A stretch of 20,244 bases of DNA from CAYZBM01 sp964476705 (GTDB taxonomy: Bacteria > Pseudomonadota > Alphaproteobacteria > Rickettsiales > UBA6187), in assembly GCA_964476705.1 (NCBI GenBank), contig CAYZBM010000034.1, forward strand, positions 1 to 20,244. The letters run 5' to 3'. Every line of letters begins with the position of its first letter. Position 1 is the stretch's first letter. Below, piece after piece: positions 14,305 to 20,244 of this stretch. Under the pieces are notes generated by a model. The model did no database searches. It had not been told where the DNA came from and saw only the letters and a program-made list of their open reading frames with translations. A program made the position numbers and the translations under genes.

Positions 14305-14904
14305 ATGGCGAAAAAAAAATATCCACAAGAAGCTAATGATAGATATCAAGCGGCTTTGCTATACCAAGAATCTCGTAGCACTGCATCTTTTTCCAATATG
14401 GCTGAAAAAGAAAAATATAATCTAGAAACCTATCAAACCATGTTTTATTATTTCCAAGCTGGAGCTAAAAGTAATTGTCCATATTCTATTTATATGCGGG
14501 CTATATTTTTATCTGGAGGAAGAGGGGATAATTATCATGGAGAACGAGATAGAAATTTTTTTATTCATGGATCTATGGAGCATGTAAGTGATGGAGAAAC
14601 GACCTATTTAACTCATCATATAGATATTAACCAAGATATATCAAATATGCGTGAAGCTTTAACTGATTTTGCCTTGGTTAGGGGGCATCTTGAGGAGAAA
14701 TATTTTTTAGAACTGCATGATGGTACCAAAATAGATTCTGATATTATAGATAAAAAAGTAAAAGATCTAAATAAAGTTTTAAAAAATAGAGATGCCTGGT
14801 CAGATAGAGGTGAAAATTCTCGAAATGGCTATGATCCGGCCTTTTTTCTTACGGACCCTTTCCATACTGTAGGAGAATATTATACGAACGGTGCCAATCG
14901 CTAG
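14305..14904 (+). CDS. Sel1-like protein, probably truncated at the C-terminus
   Basis: This 199-residue protein resembles the tandem Sel1-like proteins at 6963-7930: its MFYYFQAGAKSNCPYSIYMR (about 47-66) lines up with their KAA.LG.P.A..KY repeat, and its end, HTVGEYYTNG, matches the second protein's FQIGEFYLNG. It then stops after ANR, where the paralogs continue through another helix. The middle is unique, with a charged Gly/His-rich section (about 74-110) and a Lys/Asp-rich helix. Shifting frame at 14891 would read VPIARTPEKWE before a stop, more like a Sel1 continuation, so a small frameshift is possible. GGGAG precedes the ATG. It sits between cox11 and coxC and is not part of the conserved oxidase locus. 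No signal peptide; role unknown. Confidence 0.65.
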   Translation: MAKKKYPQEANDRYQAALLYQESRSTASFSNMAEKEKYNLETYQTMFYYFQAGAKSNCPYSIYMRAIFLSGGRGDNYHGERDRNFFIHGSMEHVSDGETTYLTHHIDINQDISNMREALTDFALVRGHLEEKYFLELHDGTKIDSDIIDKKVKDLNKVLKNRDAWSDRGENSRNGYDPAFFLTDPFHTVGEYYTNGANR

Positions 14905-15000
14905 AACTCCAGAAAAATGGGAGTAGTGGCAAATAAAGTCTAGATTTTTTTAAAATATAATAGTATATGAATAGCCGTTATATTAATATAAAGGAATGTT

Positions 15001-15915
15001 ATGAAAGCTGAAGTAAAACATCATGATTATCACCTGGTTGATCCAAGTCCATGGCCTTTAATGGGCTCTTTCTCGGCCCTTTCTATGTTTGCAGGTTTAG
15101 TACTTACTATGCATGGTAAGTCTTTTGGACCTTTTCTTTTGCTGGCAGGTTTTTTAGCTGTAATTACTGTTATGTTTATGTGGTGGCGTGATGTTATTAA
15201 AGAAGGCAAGCATGGCGATCATACTAAAATAGTTAAACATGGCCTAAGATTAGGTATGGCATTATTTATTGTATCTGAGATTATGTTCTTTTTTGCGTTT
15301 TTTTGGGGATTCTTTAGAGCCTCATTAAGTCCAGTTTTATTATTTTCTGGTGAGCATATTTTTGACGGGGCTAAAGAATTAGTTCATGCTGTATGGCCAC
15401 CTGTTGGAATTCATACTTTTGATCCTTGGGATTTACCTTTCTTAAATACGCTAATTTTATTATTATCTGGTACAACAGTTACTTGGGCTCATTATGCTTT
15501 GATGCACGACAAGCGTAAAGATGTAGTTAAGGCTTTATTTATTACGGTTTGTTTGGGTATTACCTTTACTTTATTACAAGCAGTTGAATATGTTCATGCA
15601 AGTTTCTGTATGAATGGTTTATTTAATGCTTTTGTTAGCAAATTAGGTTTTAGTGTTCATGCTGCAACTAATTGTGAAATTGCGGCTAACCATATTTATC
15701 CTTCTAGCTTTTTTATGGCAACGGGCTTTCACGGTGCTCACGTTTTAATTGGAACTATATTTTTAACTATCTGCTTACTTAGAGCTAAAAAAGGTGGTTT
15801 TTCTAAAGAAGGTCATTTAGGATTTGAGTTTGCTGCTTGGTATTGGCATTTTGTCGATGTAGTTTGGATCTTCTTATTCCTATTTGTTTATGTATGGGGC
15901 GGGGGTGCCTCTTGA
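15001..15915 (+). CDS. coxC: Cytochrome c oxidase subunit III
   Basis: Subunit III stabilises the catalytic core and supports proton uptake through the D-channel. The 304-residue protein has seven membrane helices. Family blocks are HDYHLVDPSPWPL (8-20), LGMALFIVSEIMFFFAFFWG (85-104, with the conserved E93), then FRASL, TVTWAHYALMH, GFHGAHVLIGT and AWYWHFVDVVWIFLFLFVYV near the end. A lone E or H change in these blocks is not seen. AAGGA lies about six bases before the ATG. A TATAAT at 14956-14961 could give it its own promoter, useful since it is cut off from cox11. The stop overlaps the next gene by four bases (TTGA). Confidence 0.97.
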   Translation: MKAEVKHHDYHLVDPSPWPLMGSFSALSMFAGLVLTMHGKSFGPFLLLAGFLAVITVMFMWWRDVIKEGKHGDHTKIVKHGLRLGMALFIVSEIMFFFAFFWGFFRASLSPVLLFSGEHIFDGAKELVHAVWPPVGIHTFDPWDLPFLNTLILLLSGTTVTWAHYALMHDKRKDVVKALFITVCLGITFTLLQAVEYVHASFCMNGLFNAFVSKLGFSVHAATNCEIAANHIYPSSFFMATGFHGAHVLIGTIFLTICLLRAKKGGFSKEGHLGFEFAAWYWHFVDVVWIFLFLFVYVWGGGAS

Positions 15916-16250
15916 ATATAGAATCAGCTTTATACGGGTTTAAAGCTGTATGCCCGGCTTGTAAGCAGGGCAAAATATTCCAGAACATCTTTAAAATGAG
16001 AGATGATTGTTTAAATTGCGGTTATTCTTTTAAAGATAGCGATGTTGGTGATGGTCCAGCCTTTTTTGGGATTTGTTTTGCAAGTTTATTAGTTACCATA
16101 CTTGCAGTTATAGTTGAGCTAAATTATGCTTGGCCCTTATGGTTACATGCTGTGATTTGGAGTTTTGTTGTACTTCTGCTATCACTTTTTTCATTAAGAA
16201 TATTAAGAGTAATGTTTATACTTGTACATTATAAGAGGGTTAAAAATTGA
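15912..16250 (+). CDS. DUF983 zinc-ribbon membrane protein
   Basis: This 112-residue protein belongs to the DUF983 family, regularly found between coxC and surf1 in alphaproteobacterial oxidase clusters; its exact function is unsettled. Two CxxC pairs form a zinc-ribbon (C14/C17 in CPACKQGKIF, C33/C36 in CLNCGYSF), followed by DVGDGPAFFGI and two membrane helices (about 52-70 and 78-104). The best start is TTG at 15912, overlapping the coxC stop as TTGA, with GGGGG seven bases upstream; it gives the family N-terminus, whereas the frame's upstream ATGs lie deep inside coxC. It overlaps surf1 in the same way. A role in oxidase assembly is inferred from position. Confidence 0.85.
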   Translation: MNIESALYGFKAVCPACKQGKIFQNIFKMRDDCLNCGYSFKDSDVGDGPAFFGICFASLLVTILAVIVELNYAWPLWLHAVIWSFVVLLLSLFSLRILRVMFILVHYKRVKN

Positions 16251-16987
16251 CCAATATATCAAATATAAAACAAAAAATTGCTCTACCTTTGGTTATTTTA
16301 AGCACCATAATTTTATTGGTATTGGGTACTTGGCAAGTTTATCGTTTATTGTGGAAATTAGAATTAATTCATAAAATAGAATTACGTTTAACCACAAATC
16401 CAGAAGAATTAAAGTTAGAACAAGTTGATATAAATAAAGATGAGTATAAATTAGTCCTAATTTATGGTCATTTTCTAAATAATAAAGAAAAATATCTTTA
16501 TATGGGGTCGGTTTCTCCCCGTGGTGGGCAGGGTTATGATTTATTAACTCCATTTAAAACTAATCAAGGTAAGATAATTTTAGTTGATATGGGCTGGGTT
16601 CCTTATGGATTTAAAGATCAAAGTAAAAGAAATGAATCTTTATCTCCCATTGAATTGAAATTAGTTGGTATGTTGCATAAGTCGGAGAAAAAAGCCTATT
16701 TTACTCCAGATAATGATAGTTTAAAAAATATGTGGTTCTTTATAGATGTTAAGTCTATGTTAAGCGACGTACAGCATGATGAGAAAGCTGAGGATTTTTT
16801 TGTAAGATTAGTTAAAGATCCTCAAAATATTAAACAGGATATATACCCAATTTATGGGGATAAAACGGTCAGATATCGTAATGATCATTTAGAATATGCA
16901 ATAATCTGGTACTCTCTTGCACTAATACTAGTTATTATGTATGTTGTTTTCGCCAAAAGAAAGAGAAAACTAGGTATTAAGAGTTAA
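16247..16987 (+). CDS. SURF1-family cytochrome oxidase assembly protein
   Basis: Surf1 helps insert heme a into subunit I. The 246-residue protein has the typical two-helix layout: an N-terminal helix (about 11-28) ending in LGTWQVYRL (26-34), a periplasmic domain with GGQGYDLLTPF and VDMGWVPYG, and a C-terminal helix (about 216-236) preceded by RNDHLEYAIIWYSLAL. The start is TTG at 16247, overlapping the DUF983 stop (TTGA), with AGAGGG upstream. It is therefore the third TTG start in the oxidase locus and probably translationally coupled. The 93-base gap afterwards suggests the end of the oxidase transcription unit. Confidence 0.93.
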   Translation: MTNISNIKQKIALPLVILSTIILLVLGTWQVYRLLWKLELIHKIELRLTTNPEELKLEQVDINKDEYKLVLIYGHFLNNKEKYLYMGSVSPRGGQGYDLLTPFKTNQGKIILVDMGWVPYGFKDQSKRNESLSPIELKLVGMLHKSEKKAYFTPDNDSLKNMWFFIDVKSMLSDVQHDEKAEDFFVRLVKDPQNIKQDIYPIYGDKTVRYRNDHLEYAIIWYSLALILVIMYVVFAKRKRKLGIKS

Positions 16988-17080
16988 GACTAAAATGGCT
17001 AAAAAATAGCTATAGATTTGTAGAAATAGAAAAAATTATAGAAATAAAAATTAAGTAGTTGTTTAAAGGATTATAATATT

Positions 17081-18583
17081 ATGAAAAATAAAATGCCCGC
17101 TTATAAGACATTAGAGAAAATTTTTAAAAAACTAAATGATTTAGAACAAGTTCAAGCCGTATTATCTTGGGATAATGCTGTGGTGATGCCAAATGGTGGT
17201 GCTAGAGCTAGATCTGAGCAATTAGCTACTTTAAAAAGCTTACAACATGCTATTTTAACTGATCAAGGTGTATCAGACCTTATCGCCAAAGCTCAAGATG
17301 AACAACGTAACTTAAGTGGTTGGCAAAAAGCTAATCTACGTGAAATACAAAGAATTTTTAAACATTCAAGTGCAGTTCCTCGGAAATTACTTCAAGAATT
17401 ATCTAAAGCAGGTTCCCATTGTGAAATGGTATGGCGCCAAGCTCGTAAAGAAAATAATTTTCCTATGTTAGTTGCACCATTAAAAAGAGTAGTAGAATTA
17501 GTTAGAGAAATCGCGCAGATAAAAGGTGAAGTTCTAGGAATGTCTGCTTATGATTCTTTAATTGATCAATATGATCCAGGATTACGTACCGAAAATTTAG
17601 ATGTTATTTTTGCCGACATAAAAAATTTCCTACCTGATTTTGTAGCTAAAGTTACAGAAAAGCAAAAACAAGAAAATAAAATTATTCCAATTAATGCTCA
17701 AATTTCTACTGAAAAACAAAAATTAGTAGCTGGTGAACTATTAAAAATTATGAAATTTGATACTAATAAAGGTCGATTGGACGAAAGTCATCACCCATTT
17801 TGTGGTGGTTATCAAGGTGATATCAGAATAACTAGCAGATATAATGAAAATGATTTTATGTCATCTTTAATGGCGGTAATGCATGAATTAGGTCACGCTA
17901 TGTATGAAAATGGACTACCTGAAAATTGGTCAGGTCAGCCAGTAGGCCAAGCTAGGGGCATGAGTGTTCATGAAAGCCAATCATTATTAATAGAGATGCA
18001 AGTTTGTCGTAGTCCTGAATTTATGAATTTTATCACCCCTAAACTTAAAGAAATATTTGGAGTTACAGGTGATGAATGGACTGCGGATAATCTCTATAAT
18101 ATTTGTAACAAAGTAGAGCCGTCTTTAATTAGAGTAGATGCTGATGAAGTTACTTATCCCGGTCATATAATTTTACGTTATTATATTGAAAAATATTTAA
18201 TTTCTGGCGATATGACAGTTGAAGATTTGCCAGATGCTTGGCGTCAAGGTATGGAGAAATTTGTAGGAGTTGTGCCAACCGATGATGCAAATGGTTGCAT
18301 GCAAGATATTCACTGGATGGATGGAACTTTTGGTTATTTCCCAACTTATGCAATGGGTGCTATTTATGCATCGCAAATTTTTGCAACCGCTAAAACAGCT
18401 CTACCTACTTTAGGTGAAGATATAACTCAAGGTGATTTTACTAATCTTATTTCTTGGTTAAATAAAAATCTTCATGACAAAGCTTCACGTTTTGAGACTC
18501 CAGATTTAATTAATTCTACCACTGGTAAAACTATTGATTTAGATGTTTATAAAAATCATTTAACTAGTAGATATTTAGGGTAG
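17081..18583 (+). CDS. M32 family carboxypeptidase (Taq type)
   Basis: This 500-residue enzyme is a zinc metallocarboxypeptidase of family M32, which trims single residues from the C-termini of peptides in the cytoplasm. The zinc motif is HELGH (268-272) in VMHELGHAMYENGLP, and the third ligand is E298 in VHESQSLL, both diagnostic. Other family blocks are VLSWDNAVVMPNGGARARSE near the N-terminus (about 28-47), DEVTYPGHIILRY and GTFGYFPTYAMGA. Length is typical. AAAGGA stands about eleven bases before the ATG; a Met four codons on is an alternative start. It lies between surf1 and thrC, which adjoin more closely in many relatives, so it may be inserted into an older order. In a host-associated cell it could recycle imported peptides. 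Confidence 0.95.
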   Translation: MKNKMPAYKTLEKIFKKLNDLEQVQAVLSWDNAVVMPNGGARARSEQLATLKSLQHAILTDQGVSDLIAKAQDEQRNLSGWQKANLREIQRIFKHSSAVPRKLLQELSKAGSHCEMVWRQARKENNFPMLVAPLKRVVELVREIAQIKGEVLGMSAYDSLIDQYDPGLRTENLDVIFADIKNFLPDFVAKVTEKQKQENKIIPINAQISTEKQKLVAGELLKIMKFDTNKGRLDESHHPFCGGYQGDIRITSRYNENDFMSSLMAVMHELGHAMYENGLPENWSGQPVGQARGMSVHESQSLLIEMQVCRSPEFMNFITPKLKEIFGVTGDEWTADNLYNICNKVEPSLIRVDADEVTYPGHIILRYYIEKYLISGDMTVEDLPDAWRQGMEKFVGVVPTDDANGCMQDIHWMDGTFGYFPTYAMGAIYASQIFATAKTALPTLGEDITQGDFTNLISWLNKNLHDKASRFETPDLINSTTGKTIDLDVYKNHLTSRYLG

Positions 18584-18591
18584 AGATTCCA

Positions 18592-19956
18592 ATGCGTTAT
18601 ATTAGCACTAGAGGAAAAGCCAAGACTTTAACTTTTGCCGAAGTTGTAATGACTGGGGTTGCTTCGGATGGCGGCTTATATGTACCTGAGAATTTGCCAA
18701 AATTAAGCTTAGAGCAAATCAAAAAATTAAAAGATTTAAGCTATGTAGATTTAGCTTTTGAGATCATTAAATTATTTATTGATGATTCTATTTCTCATTC
18801 AGAACTTCACGAACTAATTAAAAAATCTTATAAAAATTTTAGTGACCCTGATATAGCGCCTTTAAGAGAAATAAATCCTGGTCAATATATGCTAGAATTA
18901 TTTCATGGTCCTACATTATCGTTTAAAGATTTTGCCCTACAATTTTTAGGAAATTTATTTGATTATTATTTAAAAAAATCCCATAAAAAAATTACTATTA
19001 TTGGCGCAACTTCCGGAGATACTGGCTCTGCAGCTATTGAAGGTTGCTATAAAAGTAAGAATATAGAATTATTTATTTTATATCCTTATGAACGTATATC
19101 TGAAGTACAAAGACGGCAAATGACTACTATAATTGCCGATAATGTTAATGTACTGGCCGTAAAAGGTAATTTTGACGATTGTCAGAATATAGTTAAAGAA
19201 TTGTTCCAACGTGATGGTAATAAGTATGTAGCGGTGAATTCGATAAATTGGTGCAGAATCATGGCCCAGATAGTTTATTATTTTCATGCCGTGCTAAAAT
19301 TAGACGCACTTGAAAAGGAAGTTGTGTTTTCAGTACCTACCGGTAATTTCGGCGATATATATGCGGGTTTTGTGGCCAAACAAATGGGATTGCCCATTAA
19401 AAAACTAGTAATAGCAACTAACGCTAATGATATTTTACATCGTTTTTTAACCAATAATGATTACAGCAAGGAAACTTTAAAACATACTTTATCCCCAAGT
19501 ATGGATATTCAAGTGTCAAGTAACTTTGAAAGATTGCTTTTTAACTTACATAATAATGATGGTAAGTTAATTGCGGATTTAATGGCAAATTTTGCAAAAA
19601 CTGGGTCCTTAAAAATAGCTCCTGATAAACTAGTAGAAGCCCAAGAAGTTTTTGCAAGTGGAGCTGCTGATGATAAGTTAATTTGCGAAACTATCGCAGA
19701 TATTTATAAAGATACCGGACTTACTATAGACCCACATACCGCAACTGGTTTTGCTGCTTTAAATAACTTAAAATTTAAGGTTAATTGCCAAATTATCTTA
19801 TCTACGGCCCATCCGGCCAAATTCCCTGAGGCCTTAACCAAGGCTAAAATCCCAGCTGCTCCCTTGCCAAATTTCCTTAAAAATCTACATTCCCGCCCAG
19901 AAAGTGAAATTATTGTCGATGCGGATATAGAGAAGATATTGTTGATAATAAGTTAA
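18592..19956 (+). CDS. thrC: Threonine synthase
   Basis: ThrC converts O-phosphohomoserine to threonine with pyridoxal phosphate. The 454-residue protein begins MRYISTRGKAKTLTFAEVVM, the usual N-terminus, then has the PLP lysine K112 in HGPTLSFKDFALQFLG, the phosphate-binding loop GATSGDTGSAA (138-148), and VPTGNFGDIYAGF, all typical of the long, proteobacterial form. The ATG is eight bases after the M32 carboxypeptidase stop, with AGAGA inside the gap, so the two are likely co-transcribed. thrC near surf1 is a conserved alphaproteobacterial arrangement. No homoserine kinase or dehydrogenase gene is in the window, so whether the pathway is complete is unknown. Confidence 0.95.
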   Translation: MRYISTRGKAKTLTFAEVVMTGVASDGGLYVPENLPKLSLEQIKKLKDLSYVDLAFEIIKLFIDDSISHSELHELIKKSYKNFSDPDIAPLREINPGQYMLELFHGPTLSFKDFALQFLGNLFDYYLKKSHKKITIIGATSGDTGSAAIEGCYKSKNIELFILYPYERISEVQRRQMTTIIADNVNVLAVKGNFDDCQNIVKELFQRDGNKYVAVNSINWCRIMAQIVYYFHAVLKLDALEKEVVFSVPTGNFGDIYAGFVAKQMGLPIKKLVIATNANDILHRFLTNNDYSKETLKHTLSPSMDIQVSSNFERLLFNLHNNDGKLIADLMANFAKTGSLKIAPDKLVEAQEVFASGAADDKLICETIADIYKDTGLTIDPHTATGFAALNNLKFKVNCQIILSTAHPAKFPEALTKAKIPAAPLPNFLKNLHSRPESEIIVDADIEKILLIIS

Positions 19957-19981
19957 GATAACTTTAAATATTATTATATGT

Positions 19982-20002
19982 CAGTATATTGACTGTTTTT
20001 TT
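19982..20002 (+). terminator. Weak terminator-like hairpin after thrC
   Basis: CAGT (19982-19985) and ACTG (19992-19995) can pair, followed directly by seven T residues (19996-20002). The stem is very short, so this is only suggestive. Confidence 0.3.
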
Positions 20003-20068
20003 GATGTGATCTTGGCTTGAATATCCCCCCAGCTTGTTGCTTAGTTAGTTAAAAAATTAATTATTAGC

Positions 20069-20097
20069 TTTAAAAAAGACAAAAAATCAATTATAAT
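20069..20097 (+). promoter_or_regulatory. Putative promoter of the last gene
   Basis: A perfect TATAAT (20092-20097) is preceded at 17 bases by a poor -35 box, TTTAAA (20069-20074). It is 38 bases upstream of the 20136 start. Confidence 0.45.
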
Positions 20098-20135
20098 GAG
20101 ATCTTTTGTCTTCATTTTTAAAGGTTAAAGATTTT

Positions 20136-20244
20136 ATGTCTAAATCAAAGATGTTGCGTTATAAGGATTGTAAAAATATTCTTTCTAATGAAAATGCACA
20201 AAAAGATAATACTTGTTTAGATTTATTAAATTTTAACTTTAGTT
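20136..20244 (+). CDS. Partial gene, N-terminus only, unknown
   Basis: An open frame starts at ATG 20136 and has no stop before the window ends. The 36 visible residues begin MSKSKMLRYKDCKNILSNEN and are hydrophilic, with no recognisable motif. AAAGG about eleven bases upstream and the TATAAT at 20092 support it being real. It does not resemble the M16 peptidase that follows thrC in many alphaproteobacteria. Confidence 0.5.
   Translation, partial: MSKSKMLRYKDCKNILSNENAQKDNTCLDLLNFNFS

Overview
This AT-rich window (by eye roughly one third G+C) looks like the chromosome of a Rickettsiales-type alphaproteobacterium, probably host-associated. The evidence is two ancestral alphaproteobacterial gene orders (argB-engB-yidC-rnpA-rpmH, and tldD, coxB-coxA-ctaB-small gene-cox11, coxC-DUF983-surf1, thrC), strong AT bias, many short palindromic intergenic repeats, and several Sel1-type repeat proteins. 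A Kdo hydroxylase implies Kdo-containing lipopolysaccharide, which argues against Anaplasma- or Wolbachia-like relatives and favours a Rickettsiaceae-like or neighbouring lineage. The lineage is an inference from gene content; no ribosomal RNA or other marker settles it.

Layout. Positions 1-362 hold repeat elements and no convincing gene. From 363 to 5947 everything is on the minus strand: a small unknown protein, the Kdo hydroxylase kdoO, then argB, engB, yidC, rnpA and rpmH. The rpmH end has a near-consensus promoter. Back to back with it, a second promoter drives a plus-strand prepilin-like protein (6102-6869). Two overlapping tandem Sel1-like genes follow (6963-7930), meeting minus-strand tldD tail to tail with one base between the stops.

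From 9499 the strand is plus and the aa3-type cytochrome c oxidase locus begins: subunits II and I (coxB, coxA), heme O synthase (ctaB), a 41-residue membrane protein, the copper chaperone cox11, subunit III (coxC), a DUF983 zinc-ribbon membrane protein and the assembly factor surf1. Together these supply the catalytic subunits, the heme precursor, copper delivery and heme insertion or assembly. The locus is interrupted twice, by a palindrome and repeat cluster at 11967-12044, and by repeats plus a Sel1-like gene between cox11 and coxC (13811-14904). An M32 carboxypeptidase and thrC close the block, and a new gene starts at 20136 and runs off the end.

The most unusual feature is the set of nested palindromic repeats. 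One family has arms like GTAGCATCATAGAAATGATT facing AATCATTTCTTGATCTAC, in five places. The TAG stop codons of ctaB and engB lie at its edge. An exact 42-base inverted pair brackets the small membrane gene and cox11. A separate near-perfect palindrome of about 55 bases overlaps the coxA stop codon. I see no CRISPR array, tRNA, rRNA, transposase or complete mobile element.
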